Assembly: GCF_015477355.1 (NCBI RefSeq)
Contig: NZ_JADLRJ010000001.1
Coordinates: 1,116,001-1,180,000, forward strand
Origin: Nocardia blacklockiae
GTDB taxonomy: Bacteria > Actinomycetota > Actinomycetes > Mycobacteriales > Mycobacteriaceae
Direction: 5' to 3'
Length of the DNA stretch: 64,000 nt
Position numbers and translations under genes: made by a program. The notes below the pieces were generated by a model. It did not search any database, was not told the DNA's origin, and was given only the letters and a program-made list of their open reading frames with translations. Below, in pieces: positions 1-8,668 of this stretch. Each line of letters begins with the position of its first letter. Position 1 is the stretch's first letter.

Positions 1-438
1 CCTGTCCAGCCCGAGCGCGGCGGCATCGATCACGTACGGGAACGGGATCTCCTGCTGCGAGGGACCGACCTCGATGTGGATGTCGTAGTCCTCGGCGATC
101 ACCGTGAGCTGTTCGGTGAGGTAGCGGCGCAGCAGGGCCGGGCGGGTGATGGTGGTCCGGTAGACGCCCGGGCGGGTGAGCCGGCCCCAGGCCCGCGAAC
201 GGTTCTTCGGTTCCGCCCGGCCGTCCCAGCTGATCCGCAGTTCCGGGTAGACGAACGCGCCCGCGGCCCGGACCTCGGCGGCGGGGACGGCGCCGGTGTC
301 GACGAAGTCCTTCACCGCCGCGCGCAGCGTGCCGACCGACCGGTCGTAGCGGGCCTGCAGGTCGTCCAGGGTGGCCTCGACCGCTATCTGAGTGACGGTG
401 CGGCGATCGGGATTCTCGTTGTGCGCCACGGTGATCAC
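1..438 (-). CDS. amn: AMP nucleosidase, N-terminal part (runs off the window)
   Basis: Only the first 146 codons are present; the gene continues beyond base 1. Read on the minus strand, the protein closely follows the N-terminal domain of AMP nucleosidase (hydrolyses AMP to adenine and ribose 5-phosphate). Recognisable stretches are FVYPEL.ISWDG, RAWGRLTRPGVY, TTITRPALLRRYLTEQL and SQQEIPFPYVIDA, which match the E. coli Amn segments FVYPSLTVTWDG, TTITRPTLFRSYLNEQL and SQHEIPYPYVIDG as I remember them. The catalytic nucleoside-phosphorylase-like domain lies outside the window. The GTG start at 438 overlaps the stop of the upstream molybdoenzyme gene (GTGA), so translation is probably coupled; a second GTG at 429 is an alternative start. 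The family call is very secure. Confidence 0.9.
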   Translation of the reverse strand, partial: MITVAHNENPDRRTVTQIAVEATLDDLQARYDRSVGTLRAAVKDFVDTGAVPAAEVRAAGAFVYPELRISWDGRAEPKNRSRAWGRLTRPGVYRTTITRPALLRRYLTEQLTVIAEDYDIHIEVGPSQQEIPFPYVIDAAALGLDR

Positions 439-2726
439 CCGCGCCCTGCGACGGCCGGGGGCGTGAGCACCGCGAGTTCCGGCAGCTCCCCGCGAAACGC
501 CTCGATCTGGATCAGCGCCAGCTGCCCGGTGGAGCCGTGGCTCAGCGTGGACGAAGGCCGGTCGGCGGTCAGCACATTCGGGTTGCCGTGCCGGCAGAAG
601 CTCGGGTCGTTCGGGTCGGGGTCGTACCAGGCGCCGGTGGACAATTGCGCCACGCCCGGCCGCACGGCGGCGTCGATCACCAGCCCGGCCAGGCAGGACC
701 CGCGGTCGTTGAACAGGCGGACGATGTCGCCGTCGCACAGTCCCCGCGCCGCCGCCTCGTCCGGATGCAGCCGAACCGGTTCGCGGCCCGCGATTTTCAC
801 CGACAGGCTGTGCGCGCCGACGTCGAGCTGACTGTGCAGTTTGGTGCGCGGCTGGTTGGCGACGAGCTGGATCGGGAACCGGGCCGCCGCGGGCGAGCCG
901 AGCCATTCCTCCGGCTCGAGCCAGACCGGGTGCCCCGGGCAGTCCGGGTAGCCGTAGCCGGCGATGGTGTCGGAGAAGATCTCGATGCGGCCGGTAGGCG
1001 TGGTCAGCGGGTGCGCCTCGGGGTCGGCGCGGAAGTCGGCGAAGACGACCTGCGCCGGGTCGGCCACCGGCAGCTCCAGCCCCTCGCCCGCCCAGAACTC
1101 GTCGAAATCCGGCAGCCCGCGGCCGCGCTCGCCCAGCTCGGCGTGCCACTGCTCGTACAGGTGCCGCAGCCACTCGCCCGTGGTGCGGCCCTCGGTGAAT
1201 TCCTTGCCGACGCCGAGCCGTTCGGACAGTTCGGCGAAGACGGCGTAGTCGTCGCGGGCCTCGCCGTGCGGGCGGGTGGGCGCGGGCATCGGGAAGAACA
1301 TCCGGTCGTTGTCGCCGGCGCCGAAATCGTCGCGCTCGATGGTCATGGTGGCCGGGAGCACGATGTCGGCGTGCCGGGCGGTCGCGGTCCAGAACGGGTC
1401 GTGCACGATCACCGTCTCCGGGCGGGTGAACGCCTCGCGCAGCCGGGCCAGGTCCTGGTGGTGGTGGAACGGGTTGCCGCCCGCCCAGTAGACCAGCCGG
1501 ATGTCCGGGTAGACCAGATCCTGACCGTTGTACCGGTAGGGCGCACCAGGATTCAGCAGCATGTCGGCGATGCGCGCCACCGGGATGAACGTCGCCACGC
1601 CGTTGTGCCCCTGGGGCAGGTGCGGCACCCGCAGCTGCCGGGTGGGCTCCCCGACATTGGCCGCCGACCCGTACCCGTGGCCGAAACCCCCGCCCGGCAA
1701 GCCGATCTGGCCGAGCATGGCCGCGAGCACGACGCCCAGCCACAGCGGCTGCTCGCCGTAGCGGGCCCGTTGCAGCGACCAGCTGACCGTGATCAGGGTG
1801 CGCGCGCCCGCCATCTCGCGCGCGAGCGCGCGGATTCGGTCCGCCGGGATGCCCGTGAGCGTTTGCGCCCATGCCGGGTCCTTCACGACGCCGTCGGTCT
1901 CGCCGCGCAGATACCGCGCGAAGCGGTCGTAGCCGACGGTGTACCGGTCCAGGAAGGCGGTGTCGGCCAGGTCCTCCGCGTCCAGCACCTGGGCCAGCGC
2001 CAGCATCAGCGCGGCGTCGGAATTCGGCCGGGGCGCAAGCCATTCCGCCTGCGCCTCGCTCGCCGTGTCGTCGCGCAGCGGGGCGACCGTGACGAAGCAG
2101 CAGCCGCGGGCCCGCGCCGCCGTGACCCAGGCGCGCGCGTTGTGCCGCGACACCCCGCCGGGACCGACCGCGGCGTTCTTCGGCGACAGGCCGCCGAACG
2201 CGACCACCAGCTCGGTGTGCTCGGCCAGCACCGACTTGGCCGTGGTGTGCCCGAGCAGGGTGTACATGTCGCCCAGAATGTAGGGCAGCAGCACCGTGGA
2301 GGTGCCGAGGCTGTAACTGTTGACGTGGCGCACGTAGCCGCCGAGGCAGTTGAGGAACCGGTGCACCTGACTCTGGGCGTGGTGGAAGCGCCCGGCGCTG
2401 GCCCAGCCGTAGGAGCCCGCGTACACCGACTCCGGGCCGAATTCGCCGTACACCCGGCGCAATTCGCCCGACAGCAGCTCGAACGCCCGCTCCCACGACA
2501 CCGGCACGAACGGCTCGGCGCCGCGCCGGGGCGCGCCCGGCCCGTGCTCGAGCCAGCCCTGGCGCACATGGGGACGATCGATGCGGGTGGGGTGGTGCTG
2601 CGCGGAGGCGACGTTCTCGATCAGGGGCATCGGCTCCGGGTCGCCGCGCCACGGCCGCACCTCGGTCAGCCGCTCCCCGTCGCCGGCGGCCTCGAACGCT
2701 CCCCAGTGCGTCAGATGCGTCGTCAT
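435..2726 (-). CDS. Molybdopterin (bis-MGD) oxidoreductase, biotin/TMAO/DMSO sulfoxide reductase-like
   Basis: This is a 763-residue protein of the DMSO-reductase family, closest in layout to BisC/TorA/DorA S- or N-oxide reductases. The motif GSYGWASAGRFHHAQ near residue 110 is typical of that branch, and the serine-type molybdenum-ligand segment (VNSYSLGTST) follows. The protein ends in the usual molydopterin-dinucleotide-binding C-terminal domain (LVANQPRTKLHSQLD, GDIVRLFNDRG). There is no N-terminal CxxC FeS cluster motif and no Tat signal, so it is probably cytoplasmic and uses free electron donors, as biotin sulfoxide reductase does. I chose the ATG at 2726 because the upstream in-frame stretch looks non-coding. 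It overlaps amn by four bases. The substrate (biotin sulfoxide, methionine sulfoxide or other) cannot be read from the sequence. Confidence 0.88.
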   Translation of the reverse strand: MTTHLTHWGAFEAAGDGERLTEVRPWRGDPEPMPLIENVASAQHHPTRIDRPHVRQGWLEHGPGAPRRGAEPFVPVSWERAFELLSGELRRVYGEFGPESVYAGSYGWASAGRFHHAQSQVHRFLNCLGGYVRHVNSYSLGTSTVLLPYILGDMYTLLGHTTAKSVLAEHTELVVAFGGLSPKNAAVGPGGVSRHNARAWVTAARARGCCFVTVAPLRDDTASEAQAEWLAPRPNSDAALMLALAQVLDAEDLADTAFLDRYTVGYDRFARYLRGETDGVVKDPAWAQTLTGIPADRIRALAREMAGARTLITVSWSLQRARYGEQPLWLGVVLAAMLGQIGLPGGGFGHGYGSAANVGEPTRQLRVPHLPQGHNGVATFIPVARIADMLLNPGAPYRYNGQDLVYPDIRLVYWAGGNPFHHHQDLARLREAFTRPETVIVHDPFWTATARHADIVLPATMTIERDDFGAGDNDRMFFPMPAPTRPHGEARDDYAVFAELSERLGVGKEFTEGRTTGEWLRHLYEQWHAELGERGRGLPDFDEFWAGEGLELPVADPAQVVFADFRADPEAHPLTTPTGRIEIFSDTIAGYGYPDCPGHPVWLEPEEWLGSPAAARFPIQLVANQPRTKLHSQLDVGAHSLSVKIAGREPVRLHPDEAAARGLCDGDIVRLFNDRGSCLAGLVIDAAVRPGVAQLSTGAWYDPDPNDPSFCRHGNPNVLTADRPSSTLSHGSTGQLALIQIEAFRGELPELAVLTPPAVAGRG

Positions 2727-2903
2727 GGGCTCCACCGTAGCCCGGCGTACCGACACGTCGGTCCCACCCGGGCGGCAACAGATGGACATGCGACCAGTTA
2801 CGGTTCGGAATGGCGACACTTCCCGAGTGGTCACCCGGTCGGCACGGGGATCCGGTTAGCGTTGCCGGACGATCCCGTCCGCACAGCAACGCAGAGGAGT
2901 CCG

Positions 2904-4235
2904 ATGCGCCCGTTCAGCCGCCGTCACGCGCTGGGTCTGTTCGCGGCCGGCACCGCCGCCGCGCTCGCCGGCCCGGCACCGTCGGCCGCCGCCCGCCCGG
3001 CCCCGCCGGCGACCGTGCCGCCGCTCGGGCCGGAGTTCCTGTGGGGCGTGGCCAGCGCCGGATTCCAGTGCGAAGGCACTGCGCCGGACAGCAATTGGCG
3101 GCGCTACGTGGACGCGCACCCGGACTACGACCGCTATCACGACGCCGTCGACTTCTACCACCGCTACCCCGCCGACATCGGCCTGGCCGCGGAACTCGGT
3201 GTCGGCGTGTACCGGATCAGCGTCGAGTGGGCGCGGGTGCAGCCTCGGCCGGGCGAGTGGTCCGAGGACGGTTTCGCCTTCTACGACAGCGTCCTGGACA
3301 CCATGGCCGCGGCCGGCCTGCGCCCGATGCTCACCCTCGACCACTGGGTGTATCCCGGCTGGGCCGCCGACCGGGGCGGCTGGGGCCATCCGGCCATGCT
3401 CGACGACTGGCTGGCCAACGCGCGAAAAGTGGTGGACCGCTACGCCTCCCGCGATCCGCTGTGGGTCACCTTCAACGAGCCGACGTTCTATCTCGTCAAC
3501 GAGACCCGCAACGGCGGCCTGGACCCGGCCGGCCTCCCGGGCATGCAGCAGGCCCTGATCGCCGCGCACAACGGGATCTACGACCACATCCACCGGGTGC
3601 AGCCGGGCGCGCAGGTGACCAGCAACGTGGCCTACGTCGCCGGGGTGGCGGAGGGTGTGGTCAACGGGCAGATCGTCGAGCCCATCGCCGACCGGCTCGA
3701 CTACATCGGCATCGACTACTACTACGGCTTCACCCCGCAGACGCTGCTGGCGAACGTGCCCGACCCCGAGGCGCTGTGGACGATGCCGCTGCAACCGGAG
3801 GGCATCTACTACGCGCTGGAGCACTACGCGCACCGCTTCCCCGGCAAACCGCTGTACATCGTCGAGAACGGCATCCCCACCCAGAACGGCGCGCCGCGCG
3901 CCGACGGCTACACCCGCGCCGACGACCTGCGCGACACCGTGTACTGGCTGCAGCGCGCGAAGGCCGACGGCATGAACGTCATGGGCTACAACTACTGGAG
4001 CATCACCGACAACTACGAATGGGGCAGCTACACACCGCGTTTCGGCCTCTACACCGTCGACGTGCTGACCGACCCGAGCCTGACCCGCCGGCCCACCGAC
4101 GCCGTGGCCGCCTACGCCGCCCTCACCCGCGCGGGCGGGGTGCCCGCCGACTACCGCCCCACCCGCGGCCCCGGCGCCTGTTCGCTGGTCGACACCCCCG
4201 GGAGCTGCACCGATCCGGTGACCGTGCCGCGGTAG
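2904..4235 (+). CDS. Exported family 1 glycoside hydrolase (first of two paralogues)
   Basis: This 443-residue GH1 (beta/alpha)8 retaining glycosidase begins [13 protein letters not shown] followed by an Ala-rich hydrophobic stretch. That is a Tat-like signal ending near residue 35, so the enzyme is expected outside the membrane. The acid/base Glu192 lies in WVTFNEP and the nucleophile Glu321 in YIVENGIP; both are intact. The ATG is preceded by GAGGAG (CAGAGGAGTCCG). It is divergent from the molybdoenzyme gene with about 177 bp between them. A clear paralogue sits at 32065-33405, sharing long blocks such as [20 protein letters not shown] and the C-terminal Cys pair. Substrate is unknown; candidates are beta-glucosides or wall- or plant-derived glycosides. 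Confidence in the family is very high and in the substrate nil. Confidence 0.92.
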   Translation: MRPFSRRHALGLFAAGTAAALAGPAPSAAARPAPPATVPPLGPEFLWGVASAGFQCEGTAPDSNWRRYVDAHPDYDRYHDAVDFYHRYPADIGLAAELGVGVYRISVEWARVQPRPGEWSEDGFAFYDSVLDTMAAAGLRPMLTLDHWVYPGWAADRGGWGHPAMLDDWLANARKVVDRYASRDPLWVTFNEPTFYLVNETRNGGLDPAGLPGMQQALIAAHNGIYDHIHRVQPGAQVTSNVAYVAGVAEGVVNGQIVEPIADRLDYIGIDYYYGFTPQTLLANVPDPEALWTMPLQPEGIYYALEHYAHRFPGKPLYIVENGIPTQNGAPRADGYTRADDLRDTVYWLQRAKADGMNVMGYNYWSITDNYEWGSYTPRFGLYTVDVLTDPSLTRRPTDAVAAYAALTRAGGVPADYRPTRGPGACSLVDTPGSCTDPVTVPR

Positions 4236-4241
4236 ACCGCA

Positions 4242-4256
4242 GGGACCTTCGGCTCC
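4242..4256. promoter_or_regulatory. Candidate DosR/DevR-type box (GGGACCTTCGGCTCC)
   Basis: This is an imperfect dyad of the GGGAC-N5-G(T/C)CC type recognised by NarL/LuxR-class DosR regulators. The core GACCTTCGGC recurs at 4436-4445, and both copies lie in the 275-bp gap upstream of the DosR-like regulator gene. Autoregulation is inferred. Confidence 0.45.
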
Positions 4257-4432
4257 CCGACTGCCGACATTCGGCCCGCCCGCCACGCCGTGGCCGCGGA
4301 GGATGCTGGACGGGTCGGGCTGCCCCCCGGCATTCTGCCCGAGGTGGTGAAGCCGCCGGGTGCCAGGCCGGAACGCCTGCCCCGCCTGCCACGTCTACGC
4401 GGCGGTTCACCCCCCGGGCGAATCGGTCATCA

Positions 4433-4450
4433 GGTGACCTTCGGCCTTAT
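4433..4450. promoter_or_regulatory. Second candidate DosR/DevR-type box upstream of the regulator
   Basis: GGTGACCTTCGGCCTTAT repeats the ten-base core GACCTTCGGC of the site at 4242-4256. It lies 61-78 bp before the regulator ATG, a suitable place for an activator site. The two boxes are about 192 bp apart. Confidence 0.4.
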
Positions 4451-4510
4451 CCCGTCGCGCCCGCGCGTTCTATCGTGAGCTGGTCCACTGCAACGGGATT
4501 GGAACGCACC

Positions 4511-5179
4511 ATGATCAAGGTGTTCCTGGTCGACGACCACGAGATCGTCCGGCGCGGCCTCATCGACCTGCTCGAGGAGGACCCGGAACTCAGGGTCGTC
4601 GGCGAGGCCGGCGATGTCGCGCACGCCCTGGCCCGCATCCCCGCACTACGCCCCGACGTCGCCGTCCTCGACGTCCGCCTGCCCGACGGCAACGGCATCG
4701 AACTGTGCCGCGACCTGCTCTCCCGACTCGACGACCTGCGCTGCCTCATCCTGACCTCGTTCACCGACGAACAAGCGATGCTCGACGCCATCCTCGCCGG
4801 GGCCAGCGGCTACGTCGTCAAGGACATCAAAGGAATGGACCTCGCCGCCGCCGTGAAAGCGGTCGGTTCGGGCCGTTCACTGCTCGACAACCGGGCCGCG
4901 GCGGCCCTGATGGAGCGGCTGCGGCGCAGCACCGAACCCGACGGCCCCCTCGCCGCCCTCACCGACCAGGAACGCAAACTCCTCGACCTGCTCGGCGAAG
5001 GACTCACCAACCGCCAAATCGCCGAACGCATGTTCCTCGCCGAGAAAACCGTCAAGAACTACGTCTCCCGCCTGCTCGCCAAACTCGGCATGGAACGCCG
5101 CACCCAAGCCGCGGTGTTCGCCTCGAAACTGCGCGCGGGTCACTTCACCTCGGACCGCGGCGAGATACCGACGATCTGA
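4511..5179 (+). CDS. NarL/LuxR-family response regulator, DosR/DevR-like
   Basis: This 222-residue two-domain regulator has a receiver domain at about 1-120, with acidic pocket VDDHE at 8-11 and phospho-acceptor Asp54 in VLDVRLPDG. The switch Lys lies in YVVKDIKG. A LuxR-type HTH follows at about 150-210 ([45 protein letters not shown]). The sequence resembles mycobacterial DevR/DosR, the hypoxia/NO/CO dormancy regulator, including the sequence around the HTH. No histidine kinase lies next to it, so it is an orphan in this window and may be driven by a remote DosS/DosT-type kinase. Two candidate boxes lie upstream. Its last 40 bp overlap the convergent gene at 5140-5691. The DosR-type call is likely; whether it is the main DosR of the organism or a paralogue is open. 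Confidence 0.87.
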   Translation: MIKVFLVDDHEIVRRGLIDLLEEDPELRVVGEAGDVAHALARIPALRPDVAVLDVRLPDGNGIELCRDLLSRLDDLRCLILTSFTDEQAMLDAILAGASGYVVKDIKGMDLAAAVKAVGSGRSLLDNRAAAALMERLRRSTEPDGPLAALTDQERKLLDLLGEGLTNRQIAERMFLAEKTVKNYVSRLLAKLGMERRTQAAVFASKLRAGHFTSDRGEIPTI

Positions 5180-5691
5180 CCGGAGCGTTCGGGATCGGTC
5201 CGGTCCGGGTGTCCGCGCTCCAGTCGGTAGCGCAGCGCGGGCGCGCCCCAGTCGCTGCACACCGCGAGGTCCAAGGCCTCCCGGTTCTTCATGTAGACGT
5301 AGGACAGCAAGGCGCGCAACGGTTCTCGTTGTTCCGGCGGCAGCTGCTCGAGGTCCGCGCCGAGACGGCCGAGTGCGTCGCGGCGGCACGACAGCGCGTA
5401 CACCGAGCCGCCCCGCCGGGCCGCCGCCAGCTCCGCCGCGAGCGCGTTCTCGTACTCCGCGCGCGCCCCGGACAGCCAGCGCATCCGGTCGGCGACCGCC
5501 TCCCGGCTCGAGCTGTCGACATACTCGTAGAGTTGCCGGACGCCCTGCTCGTAGGGCTGCGCGGGGTCCAGCTCGTCGGCGGCCCCGCGCAGCGCGAGTA
5601 CGGCCCGGCGCACGCTGCGGACGTTGCCGGGGCTGGGCAGTTCGCGCAGCGCGTCGAGGCACGAAAGCAGTTGTCGCTCCAGGGTGTTCAT
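5140..5691 (-). CDS. Hypothetical protein, Ala/Arg/Glu-rich and mainly helical
   Basis: A 183-residue cytoplasmic protein with no signal peptide, membrane segment or motif I recognise. It is rich in Arg, Leu and Glu and is probably all-helical, for example [14 protein letters not shown] and [23 protein letters not shown]. Its final 13 codons overlap the end of the response-regulator gene tail to tail. A perfect AGGGCC-CAT-GGCCCT dyad lies about 75 bp upstream of its ATG (5759-5773). It could therefore belong to the regulon of the neighbouring DosR-like regulator. Codon use is consistent with a real gene. The function is unknown. Confidence 0.6.
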   Translation of the reverse strand: MNTLERQLLSCLDALRELPSPGNVRSVRRAVLALRGAADELDPAQPYEQGVRQLYEYVDSSSREAVADRMRWLSGARAEYENALAAELAAARRGGSVYALSCRRDALGRLGADLEQLPPEQREPLRALLSYVYMKNREALDLAVCSDWGAPALRYRLERGHPDRTDPERSGQIVGISPRSEVK

Positions 5692-5758
5692 GACTTCCTC
5701 CAGTCGCCGGAGACACGGGCACCCGCTCTCACGGTGCGCCGCGTCGGCGCCGGTCGCT

Positions 5759-5773
5759 AGGGCCCATGGCCCT
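5759..5773. promoter_or_regulatory. Perfect 6-bp dyad AGGGCC-CAT-GGCCCT, possible DosR-type box
   Basis: It lies between the hypothetical gene (start 5691) and the end of the BVMO gene (5792). The shape (GGGCC, short spacer, GGCCC) resembles actinobacterial DevR/OsdR sites, and it sits about 75 bp from the start codon it would control. Assignment to the DosR-like regulator is inference. Confidence 0.35.
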
Positions 5774-5791
5774 CGACCTGGAGGATCCCGG

Positions 5792-7291
5792 TCAGGCCGA
5801 GCGGGTCCGCGCGACCGTCTCGGGCGCCGCGGCCGTGCGGGAGAAGCGCAGCACGCCGTCGTCGAGCGCGCCCTTGCGCAGCAGCGCCCGGTCGCGGAAG
5901 TAGTTGTTGATCACCCGCCAGGGCCCGCGGGTGCCCTGCCGCGGCATCACCGCGTCGCCGCGCGCGATGTAGCCCGAGGTCAGCGCGCCGCCCATGAGCG
6001 AGTCGCGGGAGATGTCAGCGGGTTCGGGGACCGCGACGAAGCGGGACAGCCCGTGGTCGCGCAGGTGGTTGAGCAGGCGGCAGAAGTACTCGGCCGCCAG
6101 GTCCGCCTTCAGCGTCCACGAGGCGTTGGTGTAGCCGATGACCATCATCGCGTTGGGGATTCCGCCGAGCAGCGTGCCCTTGTAGGCGACCAGGTCGCGC
6201 ACCGACACCGGCTCGCCGTCCAGTTCCAGCGTCGCGCCGCCCAGCATCTGCACGCGCAGGCCGGTGGCGCTGATGACGATGTCGGCGGGCAGTTCCGCGC
6301 CCGACTCCAGCCGGATGCCGGTCTCGGTGAAGGTCGCGATGCGGTCGGTGACGATGTCGGCGCGGCCGCTGCGCAGCACCTTGAACAGGTCGCCGTTGGG
6401 CACCACGCACAGCCGCTGGTCCCACGGGTCGTAGCTGGGGCTGAAGTGCCGCATGTCGATTCCCGGGCCGACCTGGGCGCGGACCGCGGCCAGCAGCAGT
6501 TTGCGCGACAGCGCCGGGTTCTTGCGGGAGAGCTGGAAGCTGGCGCGCTGCAGGGCGATATTGCGCGCGCGGCCCAGCTTGTAGGCGACGGCGGCGGGCA
6601 CCTTCGCGAAGTTCAGGCCGACCGCCACCGGGTCGTCGGCGGGCAGCGCGGTGATGTAGGTGGGCGAACGCTGCAGCATGGTGACGTGCGCGGCGTCCGC
6701 ACTCATCGCCGGGACCAGGGTGATGGCGGTGGCGCCGCTGCCGATGACCACGACGCGCTTGCCGCGGTAGTCCAGGTCCTCGGGCCAGTGCTGCGGGTGC
6801 ACGATGGGGCCGCCGAAGTCCTCCTCGCCGGGGAACTCCGGGCGGTAGCCGTTGTCGTAGTCGTAGTAACCGGTGCAGCCGACGAGGAAGTTGCTGGTGT
6901 AGGTCTCGGTGTGGCCGGTCCGCTCGTCCAGGGCGGTCACCGTCCAGATGCCTTCGGCCTCCGACCAATTCGCCCGCGTGACCTTGCGGCCGAACCGGAT
7001 GTGCGGGGTGACGCCGTACTCGTCGGCGGTCTCGGCGATGTAGCGGCGGATGTGCGGGCCGTCGGCGAGCACCTTGGTGCCGTGCCAGGGCCGGAAGCCG
7101 TAGCCGAAGGTCAGCATGTCGGAATCCGACCGGATGCCCGGATAGCGGAACAGGTCCCAGGTCCCGCCGACGGCGGTGCGCCGCTCCAGGATCGCGTAGC
7201 TGCGCCCGGTCCGCTCGCGGGTCAGGTGGCAGGCCATTCCGATGCCGGACAGGCCCGCGCCGATGATCAGTACGTCGACATGCCGCGCCAT
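5792..7291 (-). CDS. Flavin-containing Baeyer-Villiger monooxygenase, EthA-like
   Basis: This 499-residue class B flavoprotein monooxygenase has an FAD Rossmann motif GAGLSG near residue 12, followed by the GGTWD segment (ERRTAVGGTWDLFRYPG). The BVMO fingerprint FGGPIVHPQHWP (FxGxxxHxxxWP) is present near residue 165. The NADPH Rossmann motif VIGSGATA lies near residue 183. Such enzymes insert one oxygen next to a ketone or oxidise sulfur. EthA of M. tuberculosis, which activates ethionamide, is the closest named type by overall layout and length. No EthR-like repressor is adjacent, although three GGTTACGT repeats lie upstream (7350-7406). The natural substrate is unknown. Confidence 0.9.
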   Translation of the reverse strand: MARHVDVLIIGAGLSGIGMACHLTRERTGRSYAILERRTAVGGTWDLFRYPGIRSDSDMLTFGYGFRPWHGTKVLADGPHIRRYIAETADEYGVTPHIRFGRKVTRANWSEAEGIWTVTALDERTGHTETYTSNFLVGCTGYYDYDNGYRPEFPGEEDFGGPIVHPQHWPEDLDYRGKRVVVIGSGATAITLVPAMSADAAHVTMLQRSPTYITALPADDPVAVGLNFAKVPAAVAYKLGRARNIALQRASFQLSRKNPALSRKLLLAAVRAQVGPGIDMRHFSPSYDPWDQRLCVVPNGDLFKVLRSGRADIVTDRIATFTETGIRLESGAELPADIVISATGLRVQMLGGATLELDGEPVSVRDLVAYKGTLLGGIPNAMMVIGYTNASWTLKADLAAEYFCRLLNHLRDHGLSRFVAVPEPADISRDSLMGGALTSGYIARGDAVMPRQGTRGPWRVINNYFRDRALLRKGALDDGVLRFSRTAAAPETVARTRSA

Positions 7292-7349
7292 TGAGGTACT
7301 CGTTTCGTGTGATCCCCGGCCCGGACGGCTGTGACCGGGCCTACCCGCA

Positions 7350-7406
7350 GGTTACGTGTTATCGAAGGTTACGTCTAGCTGCCCCGCGGCCACGGAACGG
7401 TTACGT
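7350..7406. repeat. Three direct copies of GGTTACGT in the BVMO/udgX divergent region
   Basis: Exact copies start at 7350, 7367 and 7399. The contexts are similar (AGGTTACGTGT, AGGTTACGTCT and CGGTTACGTCT). They lie in the 181-bp gap between divergent genes, so an operator for either or both is plausible. No regulator is assigned. Confidence 0.4.
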
Positions 7407-7472
7407 CTCCCCCCGTTTCCCTGGCATCGGCCCGGGTATTCGCGACGGCAGCCGACAAGGGAGGACCCGGCC

Positions 7473-8075
7473 ATGACCGCCAGCGACTACATCCCCGAGG
7501 GCGCCGATCTGGCGACCCTGCGCCGGGCATCGTGCGAGTGCCGCGGCTGCGACCTCTACCGCCACGCCACCCAGACCGTCTTCGGGGCCGGGCCGGAGAC
7601 CGCGAGCGTCGTCCTCGTCGGCGAGCAGCCCGGCGACCGGGAGGACGTGGCGGGCAGTCCGTTCGTCGGGCCCGCGGGCCGCCTGCTGGACCGGGCGCTG
7701 GCCGAGGCGGGCATCGAGCGCGACGCGGTGTATCTGACCAACGCGGTCAAGCACTTCAAGTTCACCGAGCGCGGGAAGCGGCGCATCCACCAGCAGCCCG
7801 GCCGCACCGAGGTCACCGCGTGCCGACCGTGGCTGGAGGCCGAACTCGACCGCATCGCACCCGATCTGGTGGTGTGCCTCGGGGCGATCGCGGCGCAGGC
7901 GGTCATCGATCCGTCGTTCCGCGTGACCAAGCAGCGCGGGCAGGTGCTTCCCCTCGGCGCGCGCCGCGCGGTCGCGACGGTGCATCCCTCCGCGGTGCTG
8001 CGCTCCCCCGACCGCGACGCCGCCTACGCCGAATTCCTCGCCGACCTGCGCACCGTCCGGGCGGCCATGGACTGA
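7473..8075 (+). CDS. udgX: UdgX-type uracil-DNA glycosylase (covalent uracil-DNA binder)
   Basis: This 200-residue protein belongs to the family 4-like UDG superfamily. The N-terminal cysteines (C21, C23 and C26 in CECRGC) and a later Cys in TEVTACRPW fit the 4Fe-4S site of the group. Motif A appears as GEQPGDREDVAGSPFVGPAGRLLD. The diagnostic UdgX insertion KRRIHQ is present with His106; the equivalent His109 of M. smegmatis UdgX forms a covalent bond with the abasic sugar after uracil removal. The C-terminal motif is TVHPSAVLR. Its role is uracil recognition and DNA repair in the cytoplasm. It starts at the ATG at 7473, divergent from the BVMO gene. The assignment to UdgX rather than ordinary UDG rests on the KRRIH insertion. 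Confidence 0.93.
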   Translation: MTASDYIPEGADLATLRRASCECRGCDLYRHATQTVFGAGPETASVVLVGEQPGDREDVAGSPFVGPAGRLLDRALAEAGIERDAVYLTNAVKHFKFTERGKRRIHQQPGRTEVTACRPWLEAELDRIAPDLVVCLGAIAAQAVIDPSFRVTKQRGQVLPLGARRAVATVHPSAVLRSPDRDAAYAEFLADLRTVRAAMD

Positions 8076-8081
8076 GGCCCG

Positions 8082-8354
8082 CTACTCGAGCGCCGCGCCG
8101 AGCAGCAGGCCCGCGCCCGCGGAGGACAGGCCGAGCAGCAGGGCGAGTATCACGACGTGGACCGTGCGGACCCGGCCGCCGCCGCGTTTGCGCACCATCT
8201 GCACCCAGCACACGATCGCGATCGCGGTGGCCGCCAGATGCAGCCAGACAAGGTGCCGCAACAGCGCGGCCGGAATACCCGACCCGGGCGGCGCCTCGGG
8301 GTGTGGATTCTCCATCTGGCTGTGGAACAGCTCCGACATCGCGGTCGTCACCAT
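8082..8354 (-). CDS. Small two-helix membrane protein
   Basis: About 90 residues if the ATG at 8354 is used; it is preceded by GGGAAGGGC at good spacing. There are two hydrophobic segments: LVWLHLAATAIAIVCWVQMV, then after a basic loop (RKRGGGRVR) VVILALLLGLSSAGAGLLLG. The short N-terminal stretch carries His and Pro (HSQMENPHPEAPPG). It runs convergent to udgX with only six bases between stops. It resembles half of a DUF2231-like or other small membrane family, but I cannot assign it. A longer in-frame reading upstream to 8561 looks non-coding. Confidence 0.5.
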   Translation of the reverse strand: MVTTAMSELFHSQMENPHPEAPPGSGIPAALLRHLVWLHLAATAIAIVCWVQMVRKRGGGRVRTVHVVILALLLGLSSAGAGLLLGAALE

Positions 8355-8668
8355 CTCGGGCACGCCCTTCCCCTGGCCCGTGCGGACCGTCACCGGCCCG
8401 GTGGTATCGGCGGGATTCCACGTCGCGGCCGGGGCAAACCTCCAGCATCGCGACCCGCCGGGGACGCGCCGGAGACGGCCCAGCGCGCCCGCGTTTCGCC
8501 GGGCGGAGGGACGGGACCGCAGGCTGTAGGCTGACCGGGCACGCGATCCGTTCTCCTGCACCGGCGGATTGGGCGCCGGTGTAGTACGCCATCGACAACG
8601 AGGTCGTCGCGTCCGCCGATGCTGCCGTATTCGCGCTTGCAGGGACCGACAGTGAGGACTAGCAGAAC

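Noticed and set aside
537-4235. Long plus-strand open frame covering the molybdoenzyme gene and running into GH1
   Set aside because: The first 2.3 kb is the high-GC complement of the molybdoenzyme and has no domain; only the GH1 part from 2904 is real.
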